DNA from: Deltaproteobacteria bacterium
GTDB lineage: Bacteria > Desulfobacterota > Desulfobulbia > Desulfobulbales > Desulfurivibrionaceae
Length of the DNA stretch: 52,862 bases
Reading direction: 5' to 3'
NCBI GenBank assembly: GCA_021847425.1
Contig: JAJZRF010000014.1
Span: forward strand, 1-52,862
The position numbers were made by a program, and so were the translations under genes. The stretch's first letter is position 1. Each line of letters starts with the position of its first letter. Below, piece after piece: positions 39,338 through 48,874 of this stretch. The notes below the pieces were generated by a model. That model was not told where the DNA came from. It worked only from the letters and a program-made list of their open reading frames with translations, and ran no database searches.

Positions 39338-41651
39338 ATCCACCATCGGCGCCAAGCTCATCCTGGCCTTGCTTGGCTGCGGCGTACTTCTGATCGTGGC
39401 CACCGCCACCATCCGGTTTTATTACGACTACAACCGCGAAATGCGCCTCCTGAACGCACGGGTGCACGAGGTGGAGCAGAGTAATATTTCCGCCCTGGAG
39501 AACAGTATCTGGCTCGCCGACTGGGAAATGGTGCGGGTTCAGGCCGAGGGCATCCGGCGGCTCCAGGAGATCCGCCGGGTGGAGGTGGTGGCCGATGGCC
39601 GGGTGATCGCCGCGTTCGGAGGAGTGGTTGCGGATACGGCCCCCCGGCATATTTTCCCGCTGGTTTATTGGTACAATAACCGTGAAATTTCCCTGGGCAC
39701 GCTGACCCTGTATACGGATGAGGATGCTGTCCGCCTGCGGTTGCTCGGCTCGGTCATCGTGACGCTGGGTATCCAGATGGTCACCATCCTCATCATCTCC
39801 TCCGTTCTCTTTTTTCTCTTTCATCGGCTGGCCGGCCGCCACCTCATCGCCATTACCCGCCAGCTTCGCGTCTTCGGCCAGGAACAGATGGAAACCCCGC
39901 TGGTGCTGGACAAAAAGCCGGCTGGCAGCGGAGGGCTGGACGAAATCGATCAGGTGGTTGCTTCATTCAACGAGATGCGGCACAACCTGCATCGCTCCTT
40001 TGAGGAACTGCGGCAGGCCAACGAGAAGCTGGTGCGGGAAAACCAGGAACGGGTCAAGGCGGACGCGGCCCTGCGCGAGAGCGAAACACGCTACTCGCTT
40101 TTGGTAAACGCCATCCCTGAAGTTTTCTGGATGGTTTCCGCCGACTTCAAGCAGGTTCTCTTCATCAGTCCGGCCTACGAGCAAATCTGGGACCGAAGCT
40201 GTGAAAAATTGAAGGCCGAGCCCAACGGATGGCTGGCGGCGATCGAAGCAGAAGACCGGCCCGGGATTGCCGCGGTGATCGACTCCATCGGCAAGGGACA
40301 GGTGGAACAAATCGATTTTCCTCAATACCGGATCAGACGGCCGGACGACACCCTGCGGTGGATCAAGTCCAAGGGCGTACCGCTCCGGGACGAAACGGGC
40401 AAGGTGTGGGGCGTTGCCGGCCTCTCCGAGGACATCAGCAAACGCCTCCTGGCCGAGGAGGAAAAGACCAGACTTGAATTCCAGCTGCGCCAGGCACAGA
40501 AGATGGAGGCCATCGGGACCCTGGCTGGCGGCATTGCCCATGATTTCAACAATATTCTCTCCATCATCTTTGGCTATAACGAATTGGCCATAATGGAGAC
40601 GGATCCGGAAAAACGCCTGCTCCACCTTAAGGAACTAAAAAAGGGGGCGACAAGGGCCAGGGAACTGGTTGCACAAATCCTGGCCTTCAGCCGTAAGGCA
40701 GAACTGCGGAAACAACCCCTGCAGGTGTCGCTGATCGTCAAGGAAGCCCTCAAGATGCTGCGCGCCTCCATCCCGGCCACCATAGAAATCAGGCAGGAGA
40801 TCGTCTCCGATGGCATAATTTTGGCCGACCCCTCCCAGATCCATCAAATCGTCATGAACCTGTGCACCAATGCCTACCAGGCCATGCGCGAAACCGGGGG
40901 AACTCTTGCCGTCTCTTTAAGGGAAACGAAGATAGGGGCGGGAGAATACGGCTATGCCAATCTCAACCCGGGAAATTATCTAAAACTCGAAGTGAGCGAT
41001 ACAGGCTGCGGCATTGATCCGAAAATACAGGGGAAAATCTTTGACCCCTACTTCACGACCAAGAAGCAAGGGGAAGGAACCGGAATGGGGCTTGCCGTGG
41101 TGCATGGCATAGTTAAAAGTCATCATGGGCATATTACGGTTTACAGCGAACCGGGGAAAGGGACGTGCTTCAATGTCTATCTGCCCCTGAGCGAACAAAA
41201 CGGTGCGGCGATATTACCGGACAGAACAGAACCTAAAAAATGCCCGGGAAAAGGGGAACGGATTCTGTTCGTTGATGACGAAGAACAAATTCGTGCCGTT
41301 GTTGAGACCATTTTAACGCACAACGGCTATAAGGTGACAACCTGTGCCGATGGAGTCCGGGCTTTGGCGGAATTCAAAAAAAAGCCCGACCAATTTGATC
41401 TGGTGATTACCGACATGACCATGCCTGCCATGACCGGCGCCGAACTGGCACAAAAAATCATGTCCTTAAGCCCTCGAACGCCGGTCATTCTTTGCACCGG
41501 CCAGAGTGAGCTCATCAACCGGGAGAAGGCCCTGGCCATGGGAGTGCGCGATTATCTGAACAAACCGGTCCTGATGGAAACGCTTCTTGGGGCGGCAAGG
41601 AAAGCCCTTGACTCTGGCAACTCACCCCTTGATTACCGCCAGGGGGCGTAG
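39324..41651 (+). CDS. PAS-containing hybrid sensor histidine kinase
   Basis: 775 residues. TM1 lies at about 10-32, a periplasmic domain at about 33-145, TM2 at about 146-170, then a HAMP-like linker and coiled coil. A PAS domain (about 250-370, SETRYSLLVNAIPEVFWMVS) precedes HisKA with GGIAHDFNNIL (phospho-His) and HATPase_c with NLCTNAYQAM, DTGCGI, DPYFTTK and GTGMGL. A C-terminal receiver carries phospho-Asp in VITDMTMPAMTG. Start GTG 39324 overlaps the solute-binding protein gene by 14 bp, which links the two as a likely binding-protein/kinase pair. The 3' end overlaps rtcB tail-to-tail by 30 bp. Confidence 0.9.
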   Translation: MRIIKSTIGAKLILALLGCGVLLIVATATIRFYYDYNREMRLLNARVHEVEQSNISALENSIWLADWEMVRVQAEGIRRLQEIRRVEVVADGRVIAAFGGVVADTAPRHIFPLVYWYNNREISLGTLTLYTDEDAVRLRLLGSVIVTLGIQMVTILIISSVLFFLFHRLAGRHLIAITRQLRVFGQEQMETPLVLDKKPAGSGGLDEIDQVVASFNEMRHNLHRSFEELRQANEKLVRENQERVKADAALRESETRYSLLVNAIPEVFWMVSADFKQVLFISPAYEQIWDRSCEKLKAEPNGWLAAIEAEDRPGIAAVIDSIGKGQVEQIDFPQYRIRRPDDTLRWIKSKGVPLRDETGKVWGVAGLSEDISKRLLAEEEKTRLEFQLRQAQKMEAIGTLAGGIAHDFNNILSIIFGYNELAIMETDPEKRLLHLKELKKGATRARELVAQILAFSRKAELRKQPLQVSLIVKEALKMLRASIPATIEIRQEIVSDGIILADPSQIHQIVMNLCTNAYQAMRETGGTLAVSLRETKIGAGEYGYANLNPGNYLKLEVSDTGCGIDPKIQGKIFDPYFTTKKQGEGTGMGLAVVHGIVKSHHGHITVYSEPGKGTCFNVYLPLSEQNGAAILPDRTEPKKCPGKGERILFVDDEEQIRAVVETILTHNGYKVTTCADGVRALAEFKKKPDQFDLVITDMTMPAMTGAELAQKIMSLSPRTPVILCTGQSELINREKALAMGVRDYLNKPVLMETLLGAARKALDSGNSPLDYRQGA

Positions 41652-42791
41652 TTCAACCAAGACCTCCACCAGATCAAGCTGGTTGTCGATCACCTCAGCA
41701 ATATCCTTGTAGGCCCCGGCCGCCTCTTCCAGATCACCGACCGAGCGGATGGCATGGATGATTCCCTGGTCATCCAGCCGTTTCTTTTCCTGCTCCAGAT
41801 TCAGCTGACGCTGGGCCTGCTTGCGGCCCATCTTCCTGCCTGCGCCATGGGCGCACGACGTAAAACTCTCCTTGTTGCCCTTGCCGCGCACGATATAGCT
41901 GGGAGTCCCCTGGGAGCCTGGGATAATGCCGATCTCCCCGGCCTGGGCCCGGGTTGCCCCTTTGCGATGGACCAGGACATTTTTGCCGAAATGCACCTCC
42001 ATGGCCGCATAGTTGTGGGCAATGTTGAGCATGGGTTCAAAGAATACCGGCGGCGCCACGGCCAACAGGGCATCCTTGATCCGTTCCATCATCATCTTCC
42101 GGTTGGCATAGGCAAAGTCGACGCAGTACCGCATCTCGCGCAGATACTGCTGGCCGGCCTCGCTGGCAATGGGCAAAAAAGCCAGCTGCCAGTTCGGGGA
42201 AATCTTTGCCCCCCACCGCTTATTCAGATCCATGGCCAGGTGATTATAATAATTGGCGACCTTGAAGCCGATATTGCGGCTGCCGGAATGGACCATGAGC
42301 CAGACATGGCCGTCATTGCCCTTCTGGATCTCGATAAAATGGTTCCCTCCCCCCAGGGTGCCCAGCTGAGTAAGCCCGCTTTGGTATTGGCTGGCAACAA
42401 TGGGCAGATCACCAAGAGGGACCTCCGTCTGCGGCATGAGGCTTGTTTTTTGCTTATGCTGGTGGTGCTTGAACCCAAGGGGAACGGTTCTTCTGATCTC
42501 ACTGAGCACCATTTTCAGCTTTTCCGAAGAGATTCCGGACAGCGAGGTCCGCACCGCGCACATGCCGCAGCCGATATCAACCCCAACCGCATTGGGGATC
42601 ACCACCTCTTCCGAGGCCATCACCCCGCCGATGGGCATGCCGTATCCCAGATGGGCATCGGGCATCACGGCGACATGGTGGAAGACAAAGGGGAGATTGG
42701 CGAGATTTCTCGCCTGGGAAAAGGCCCCGGCATCCATATCGTCAAGCCAGAGCTTGATCGGCTGTTTCTCGGTGGTGATTACCTGTTTCAT
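41622..42791 (-). CDS. rtcB: RNA ligase RtcB
   Basis: 389 residues, the shorter bacterial RtcB form. The family metal and GTP motifs are present: GVDIGCGM, GGGNHFIE, VHSGSRNIG, NIAHNYA, HRKGATRA and SCAHGAGRKMGR, the last holding the guanylated His. It joins RNA ends with 2',3'-cyclic phosphate or 3'-phosphate to 5'-OH, for tRNA or rRNA repair. No rtcA or archease gene is next to it. I chose ATG 42791 (MKQVITTE) with GGGAGGGA upstream; the longer frame to 43082 runs into the YgiQ gene. Both are on the minus strand, with 37 bp between YgiQ stop and this start. Confidence 0.92.
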   Translation of the reverse strand: MKQVITTEKQPIKLWLDDMDAGAFSQARNLANLPFVFHHVAVMPDAHLGYGMPIGGVMASEEVVIPNAVGVDIGCGMCAVRTSLSGISSEKLKMVLSEIRRTVPLGFKHHQHKQKTSLMPQTEVPLGDLPIVASQYQSGLTQLGTLGGGNHFIEIQKGNDGHVWLMVHSGSRNIGFKVANYYNHLAMDLNKRWGAKISPNWQLAFLPIASEAGQQYLREMRYCVDFAYANRKMMMERIKDALLAVAPPVFFEPMLNIAHNYAAMEVHFGKNVLVHRKGATRAQAGEIGIIPGSQGTPSYIVRGKGNKESFTSCAHGAGRKMGRKQAQRQLNLEQEKKRLDDQGIIHAIRSVGDLEEAAGAYKDIAEVIDNQLDLVEVLVELRPLAVIKG

Positions 42792-42828
42792 CGAAAAGTC
42801 CCTCCCTGCCCCTGTTGTTGCCGCTGAT

Positions 42829-44631
42829 TCAGGACGATCCCCGCTGTGCCGTGCGCTTTGCTCGGACCACCTTCTTCGGGCCGAGCGGTCGCACTTTCCC
42901 CGGCGCAGCGGTGTGACGGTGTTCCAAAACCTGCCGCTGCCTGCTCCGTTCTCCGCTGTTCCGGGCCACGGGGATAGCCTGACGGGTCTCGCGGTCCAGG
43001 CCGGTGACATACATGGCTGTTGCAATCGTCCCCGGTGTGGGGGTGAAATCCTGAAACTGCCGGACCGCGAGGCCGAGATCACCGAGGCGCCCTGCCATCT
43101 TCTCCATGTCGGCGAGGGCGCAGCCCGGATGCGAGGCGATCAGATAGGGGGTGAAATGAAAGTTTTTCCCCGTCTTTTTGCCGATCTCCCGGCACAGGGC
43201 AAGGAATTCCTCAAGCACCGCCGATCCCGGCTTGTGCATGAGCCGCAGCACCTTGTCCTCCGTATGTTCCGGCGCAATCTTCATCGCCCCCGGAGTATGA
43301 TGCAGCAGCAATTTTTGCAGCAACTGCGGAGTCCTGGTCAACAACTCCATGCGCAGCCCGGAGGAAACGAAAAGATGTTTGACCCCACCACAGCCTGCCA
43401 CCGCCTCCAGCAGACCGAGCATCGCCTGCTCGTCGATCTTCAGAAATTTACACACCTTGGGATACAGGCAATCATGGCGCTTGCAGGGCTGCGGACTGCC
43501 GCATCCCGTGCCGTACAGGTTGGCAGTCGGACCGCCCAGATCGCTGATGGTGCCGGAAAAATCCTTGTCCCCGGCAAGACGCTTCGCCTCCCGGAGCACG
43601 GACTCGCGGCTCCGGCTGATGATCTTCGGCCCCTGGTGCCTGGAGATGGCGCAGAAGGAGCAATTGCCGCAACAACCGCGAACAATGGTGATCGAATCCC
43701 GGATCATCCGGCAGGCCGGCACATCGCCGCAGGAGGGATGAGGTTTGCGGGTGAAAGGCAGACAGTAGAGACCATCCAGCTCCGCCGTGTCCAGCGGTGC
43801 GGCCGGCTGGTGCTGGACAACCCAGGCTGCCTGCTGCCGCTGCAGCAAGGGCTCGTCGGCATAGGCCCTGGCCTGGCGGTCCACAATGAGTTCGGCTTCA
43901 AGAAACAGGGGCAGGTCCGCCTGAATTTCCGCCCAGGAAGGCAGAAGCATGGGCGCGAAAATCCCCCGCGTTGCCAGCTCCTTTTCCGTCAACCGTTCAC
44001 AGGTGCCGGGAATACCGGCCAGGTCCCTCCCCTTGGCAAGCCGGGCCGCCGTCTCCAGCACCGCCCGCTCCCCCATGCCATAGATCAAAAGATCACCCTT
44101 GGCGTCGGTCAGAACCGAACCCCGAAGCCGCTGCTGCTGGTAATCATAATGCACGAACCGGCGCAGGGAAGCCTCGATGCCGCCCAGAACCACGGGCACC
44201 TCCGGGAACGCGGCCCTGGCAAGGTTGCTGTACAGGATGGTGGCCCGGTCCGGCCGCCGCCGCATCTTTTTTTCCGCCGCAAGGCCGAAATAGGGGTTGC
44301 CGCCGGGGGAATAGTCATCGCGGTCCCGGACCTTGGCGTTGCCGCTGTAATTGGCCACGATGGAGTCCAGGTTGCCCGCGGTTATGCCGAAGAAGAGACG
44401 CGGCGCGCCGAACTGCCGGAAATCATCCGGGACATGATGCCGCGGCTGGGAGAGGATGGCCACCCGGTAGCCGTTGGCCTCAAGCAGGCGAGCGATCAAG
44501 GCCACGCCAAAGGAGGGATGATCCACATAAGCATCCCCGGTAACCAGCACCACATCAACATATTTCCAGCCCCGGGCTGCCATCTCCGCCCCTGAGGCCG
44601 GCAGAAAATCTCCGGTTTTTTCGTGGGCCAC
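42829..44631 (-). CDS. YgiQ family radical SAM protein
   Basis: 600 residues. The radical SAM cluster motif is RGCCGNCSFCAI, with Cys at the CxxxCxxC spacing, and DPA-type context GVKHLFVSSGLRMEL. The N-terminal region has the cobalamin-like or YgiQ N-domain (VLVTGDAYVDHPSFGVALIARLLE), and PVVLGGIEASLRRF is characteristic of the family. C-terminal part: DFTPTPGTIATAMYVTG, then a basic tail. YgiQ proteins are conserved but their reaction is not established to my knowledge. It precedes rtcB on the same strand. Confidence 0.9.
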   Translation of the reverse strand: MAHEKTGDFLPASGAEMAARGWKYVDVVLVTGDAYVDHPSFGVALIARLLEANGYRVAILSQPRHHVPDDFRQFGAPRLFFGITAGNLDSIVANYSGNAKVRDRDDYSPGGNPYFGLAAEKKMRRRPDRATILYSNLARAAFPEVPVVLGGIEASLRRFVHYDYQQQRLRGSVLTDAKGDLLIYGMGERAVLETAARLAKGRDLAGIPGTCERLTEKELATRGIFAPMLLPSWAEIQADLPLFLEAELIVDRQARAYADEPLLQRQQAAWVVQHQPAAPLDTAELDGLYCLPFTRKPHPSCGDVPACRMIRDSITIVRGCCGNCSFCAISRHQGPKIISRSRESVLREAKRLAGDKDFSGTISDLGGPTANLYGTGCGSPQPCKRHDCLYPKVCKFLKIDEQAMLGLLEAVAGCGGVKHLFVSSGLRMELLTRTPQLLQKLLLHHTPGAMKIAPEHTEDKVLRLMHKPGSAVLEEFLALCREIGKKTGKNFHFTPYLIASHPGCALADMEKMAGRLGDLGLAVRQFQDFTPTPGTIATAMYVTGLDRETRQAIPVARNSGERSRQRQVLEHRHTAAPGKVRPLGPKKVVRAKRTAQRGSS

Positions 44632-44682
44632 TGTTTTTCTCCTCTTGCGGACAAAATAAAGGTACTGCTATCCAACATGGCT

Positions 44683-44688
44683 TATAAT
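44683..44688 (+). promoter_or_regulatory. Candidate -10 box for the HTH-Rieske operon
   Basis: A perfect TATAAT lies 182 bp upstream of the HTH gene. No good -35 is seen 17 bp upstream, so this is tentative. It would place the structured RNA at 44753-44812 inside the leader. Confidence 0.3.
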
Positions 44689-44752
44689 CGAACCATGATA
44701 TGGTATAAAGCAGGAATCGAGACCGCTGCCCTGCACCGTGCAGAACATCACG

Positions 44753-44812
44753 GCAACCTGATCCGGCGGCTCCCCACGCAACAAACAGGTTGCTTTTCCT
44801 GGGAGACCGGAT
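44753..44812 (+). ncRNA. Structured leader with two competing foldings
   Basis: ATCCGG (44761-44766) and CTCCC (44770-44774) pair with CCGGAT (44807-44812) and GGGAG (44801-44805), enclosing an inner GCAAC/GTTGC hairpin (44778-44782 with 44789-44793). Alternatively GCAACCTG (44753-44760) pairs with CAGGTTGC (44786-44793), which excludes the inner hairpin. This looks riboswitch- or attenuator-like, but only a weak U-rich stretch follows. Confidence 0.4.
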
Positions 44813-44869
44813 TTATTACTATCAGCATTTGTTAATAATACCAGAAATTCAACCCGCAGGACACCCGGT

Positions 44870-45931
44870 ATGGATTCAGCAAAGCCCATGGCTGGCGGCA
44901 TCCCCATGGTCAATATAGACGGCGCCAGAATTCGCCGGATCAGGGAAGAAAAAGGACTGACCCAGCTCTATGTTGCCACGGTGGTCGGGGTCACCACCGA
45001 CACCATCTCCAGATGGGAAAACCGCCGCTATCCAAACATCAAAAAAGAAAACGCCCTGAAACTGGCCGAGGCCCTGGAAGCCCAACTTGCGGATATTATT
45101 GACCACGGCCAGCCAACAACCGTAACGGAGACACCCAGGCAGGAAGACATCCCGCCTCAACCAGCCGTGCCGGAGGCCAAACCTGCGCCAACCGTTCCAG
45201 AGGCGCCGCCTGCGCCAGCGCCCGAACCAGACGCGCCGCCAACCGCACCGGCAGCAGCACCGGCAGCAGCCCCACCGCGCATGCTTCGCCTGGCCTCGCA
45301 GCCTGTAATCATCCTGTTCGCCGCCGTTCTGTTGCTTGCCTTTGCCGGCCTCACCCTGCTCTGGTGGTATACCGGAGACGACGGGGAAGGCCAGGTGACG
45401 GCCGTCAGAACCCTGCCCGCGCACGCAACCCCCGGCATCGCCTTTCCGGTGGTCATTGAAGTGACAAACAGCGCTTCCAAACCCTTTTCCCTGATCCTCA
45501 AGGAAACCCTGCCCCCAGGCTGCATCCCGGTCCAGGGTAAACCCCAGTTTGCCTCCCAGGAAAATACTCCCCCGGTTCTCAAATGGATCGGCAAAATCAA
45601 CGGTGAGCATGCCGTGTACAGCTATCTGGCCAAACTCCGTCCGGACACGAAGATGGAAACCGTCCATCACTTCACCGGAGGCGTCACGCTCCGCTCGGAC
45701 GACAACCCCAGCATTCCGGTCTCAGGGAACGATTCCCTGCAAGCAAGCCCCTTCCATTGGGCGGACAGCAACGGCGACGGCCGGATAGACGACGAAGAAC
45801 TGCTTTCCGTGTATGAGACCTATGGCGGAATTGAAGGTCTGCATTTCGGCAAGAAGCTGATCGAGGAGATCTGGGCGTCCAAAGGCTACCGCTGGGATCC
45901 GGAGACGCGCACCTATGATATTCTCCACTAA
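44870..45931 (+). CDS. Membrane-anchored HTH protein with extracytoplasmic EF-hand
   Basis: 353 residues. An XRE-type HTH (about 20-70; LTQLYVATVVGVTTDTISRW) is followed by a Pro/Ala/Glu-rich linker (about 85-140), one membrane helix (145-167; VIILFAAVLLLAFAGLTLLW) and an extracytoplasmic part. The latter has a beta-type domain (KPFSLILKETLPPGCIPVQG) and near 302 an EF-hand-like loop, DSNGDGRIDDEE. The build resembles RodZ in order (HTH, TM, beta domain), but the EF-hand is unusual. It might bind DNA or a cytoskeletal partner inside and Ca2+ outside. An AGGACA site precedes ATG 44870. It is followed 21 bp later by a secreted protein and then a Rieske protein. Confidence 0.75.
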   Translation: MDSAKPMAGGIPMVNIDGARIRRIREEKGLTQLYVATVVGVTTDTISRWENRRYPNIKKENALKLAEALEAQLADIIDHGQPTTVTETPRQEDIPPQPAVPEAKPAPTVPEAPPAPAPEPDAPPTAPAAAPAAAPPRMLRLASQPVIILFAAVLLLAFAGLTLLWWYTGDDGEGQVTAVRTLPAHATPGIAFPVVIEVTNSASKPFSLILKETLPPGCIPVQGKPQFASQENTPPVLKWIGKINGEHAVYSYLAKLRPDTKMETVHHFTGGVTLRSDDNPSIPVSGNDSLQASPFHWADSNGDGRIDDEELLSVYETYGGIEGLHFGKKLIEEIWASKGYRWDPETRTYDILH

Positions 45932-45952
45932 TCACCCTACAGGAGGAAAAAA

Positions 45953-46369
45953 ATGACGGCTAAAAAAATCCATGCCGGCGCCCCTGGCCTGCTATTCCTG
46001 GCGCTGCTCCTGCTTCTGTCCGTGCCAGCACCCCTGCGCGCGGGCGAGGCTCTGGTCAGCGGGCAATACCTCAGTGGCACCGGTCAGGATATCCAAATGC
46101 GGATCACCGTTGCCAACCCAGCCCCCACCACCCTGATTGTCATCCAGAATCTCCCCACGGGAACAATGATCGACGCCGCCTCGCCCGCATTCAACCAGTA
46201 CGATGCGGACAAAGGCGAGGTGAAATGGCTGCTGACCCAGGTCGCTCCAGGCAGTTATACTTTAAGCCTGCATCTGTCGCGTCCCGTCGCTTCCGGGCAA
46301 ATCAGCGGAGAAATCCGTTACAAGGATCCGGCCAATGGCCGCCTGACAAATCTGCCGGTCAAGCCTTGA
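45953..46369 (+). CDS. Secreted protein of unknown function
   Basis: 138 residues with a clear signal peptide (LLFLALLLLLSVPAPLRAGEA). The mature part is a small beta-sandwich-like domain (AGEALVSGQYLSGTG, then TTLIVIQNLPTGTMIDAA and GSYTLSLHLSRPVASG). It resembles the extracytoplasmic beta region of the upstream HTH protein (NLPTGT and ETLPPG in similar positions), suggesting a related adaptor. An ideal AGGAGG ribosome-binding site precedes the ATG. No family recognised. It lies 21 bp after the HTH gene and 28 bp before the Rieske gene. Confidence 0.7.
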   Translation: MTAKKIHAGAPGLLFLALLLLLSVPAPLRAGEALVSGQYLSGTGQDIQMRITVANPAPTTLIVIQNLPTGTMIDAASPAFNQYDADKGEVKWLLTQVAPGSYTLSLHLSRPVASGQISGEIRYKDPANGRLTNLPVKP

Positions 46370-46397
46370 GCCTGGAAACCGCAAGCAGCAGGAGGAA

Positions 46398-46883
46398 ATG
46401 CGGACCATGCCCCCTGATGATTTGCTGAACCGCCGTAAATTTCTTGCCGATTCCGGAAGGCTGCTGGTCATGATCTCTTCCTTCAGCGCCCTGTCCTGCG
46501 CCTGCACCAGTGAAAAAAAAGGAGAACCTCGGCTCGCCGGGCTTGTCATTGACCAGGGCAGGCTCGTTCTTGACCTGAACGAAAGCCTTTACAGCGCGCT
46601 CAACACCATTGGCAACGGCCTGAAGCTCGAAATTACCCAACAGGAAAAACCGCTCATCATCACCAGGGTCTCGGAAACACGGGTCGCGGCCTTTTCCTCG
46701 CAATGCACCCACGCCGGCTACGAAATTATGCTGCCGGAACATGGGGTACTGACCTGCGCAAGCGGGCACGGCGGAGCCTTTGACCTGGAAGGCAGAGTGC
46801 TGACAGGACCGCCCAAAAGCAATCTGGCAAGCTACCCGGCCCAACTGATCGCCAACCGGGTCTATGTAACCTTGTTCAGCTGA
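46398..46883 (+). CDS. Rieske [2Fe-2S] protein with Tat-type signal
   Basis: 161 residues. The Rieske cluster motifs are CTHAG (Cys-His) and CASGHGG (Cys-His), separated by about 18 residues. The N-terminus has a twin-arginine signal, NRRKFLADSGRLLVMISS, ending in a possible lipid-modified Cys (ALSCAC). Such proteins move electrons at about 100-300 mV at the outer face of the membrane; no cytochrome b subunit is encoded next to it. The signal suggests export through Tat, and TatA-like genes lie about 4 kb downstream. The AGGAGG site is only 2 nt from ATG 46398, so ATG 46407 is an equally possible start. Confidence 0.85.
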   Translation: MRTMPPDDLLNRRKFLADSGRLLVMISSFSALSCACTSEKKGEPRLAGLVIDQGRLVLDLNESLYSALNTIGNGLKLEITQQEKPLIITRVSETRVAAFSSQCTHAGYEIMLPEHGVLTCASGHGGAFDLEGRVLTGPPKSNLASYPAQLIANRVYVTLFS

Positions 46884-47059
46884 TCGCGCGGAAAGGGTTA
46901 TTGGGAAGAACCACATTGATCTTGCGCATCTTTGCCCTGATCAGGTATGGTGTTGCCCCGTACCTTCCCTTGCAAGCAAAATAATATCGCCATCTAGACG
47001 ATCAAAACGGCATAAAGAGCCGTAAGGCATTGACCAAGAAAACATTGGCTATTGCCTAA

Positions 47060-48169
<1,110 letters not shown>

Positions 48170-48246
48170 GACGGAAAAAAATCCACTGGCCCAGTGCCCA
48201 GGGCCTCCACATTTTTCTATGAATTTTGCAACGAAAGAGGATCATC

Positions 48247-48780
48247 ATGAGCGAATTGACCGCCACAATGACAACGAGCAAAGGCACCATCACCATCAGG
48301 CTGTTCGCCGAGAAAACCCCATATACCGTGGCGAATTTTGCCAATCTCGCTCGGCGCGGTTTTTACAACGGCCTCAAATTCCACCGGGTCATCCCGGATT
48401 TCATGGTGCAGGGCGGCTGCCCCAAGGGCACCGGCACCAGCGGCCCCGGCTACGATTTTGAGGATGAATTCGACGCAAGCCTGAGGCACAACAAGCCGGG
48501 CATCCTTTCCATGGCCAATGCCGGACCGAACACCAACGGCAGCCAGTTCTTCATCACCCACGTTCCCTGCCCCTGGCTGGACGGTAAGCACACGGTTTTC
48601 GGGGAAATCGCCGGCGAAAAAGACCAGGAAGTGATCGACAGCATCCGGCAGGGTGACACCATTACCGCGGTGACCATCGAGGGAGATCTGAGCGAAATTT
48701 TTGCAAAAGCCCAGGACAAGCTCAAGACCTGGAATCTCGCCATAAGCCAGAGGTTCCCAACCCTTGCTGCGGCGGAATAA
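48247..48780 (+). CDS. Peptidyl-prolyl cis-trans isomerase, cyclophilin type
   Basis: 177 residues, cytoplasmic. Cyclophilin motifs [13 protein letters not shown] (catalytic Arg in HRV), [12 protein letters not shown] and [10 protein letters not shown] are complete. It catalyses proline cis-trans isomerisation in folding proteins. I chose ATG 48247 (MSELT), with AGAGGAT upstream. The gene follows leuB by 77 bp and is closed by a strong bidirectional hairpin. Confidence 0.93.
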   Translation: MSELTATMTTSKGTITIRLFAEKTPYTVANFANLARRGFYNGLKFHRVIPDFMVQGGCPKGTGTSGPGYDFEDEFDASLRHNKPGILSMANAGPNTNGSQFFITHVPCPWLDGKHTVFGEIAGEKDQEVIDSIRQGDTITAVTIEGDLSEIFAKAQDKLKTWNLAISQRFPTLAAAE

Positions 48781-48818
48781 GGCATAGACCGAGAGCGCTT
48801 TCTTCCGATCACAGACAT

Positions 48819-48849
48819 AAAAAAAGGCGGGGTCTCCCCGCCTTTTTTT
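48819..48849. terminator. Bidirectional terminator between the cyclophilin and WD40 genes
   Basis: AAAAAAAGGCGGGG and CCCCGCCTTTTTTT (48819-48832 and 48836-48849) form a 14-bp stem with a TCT loop, ending in T-runs in both directions. Confidence 0.92.
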
Positions 48850-48874
48850 ATTATCACCTCAATACAAAACAGAA

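Noticed and set aside
42400-44595. 731-codon plus-strand frame opposite rtcB and YgiQ
   Set aside because: Antisense shadow; the radical SAM and RtcB motifs lie on the minus strand.
44745-44800. Possible c-di-GMP (GEMM-I) riboswitch, since CACGGCAA and CACGCAA occur
   Set aside because: The order and pairing do not fit the GEMM consensus: the GGACGCAAAGCC block is missing. I keep only the generic structured-leader call.
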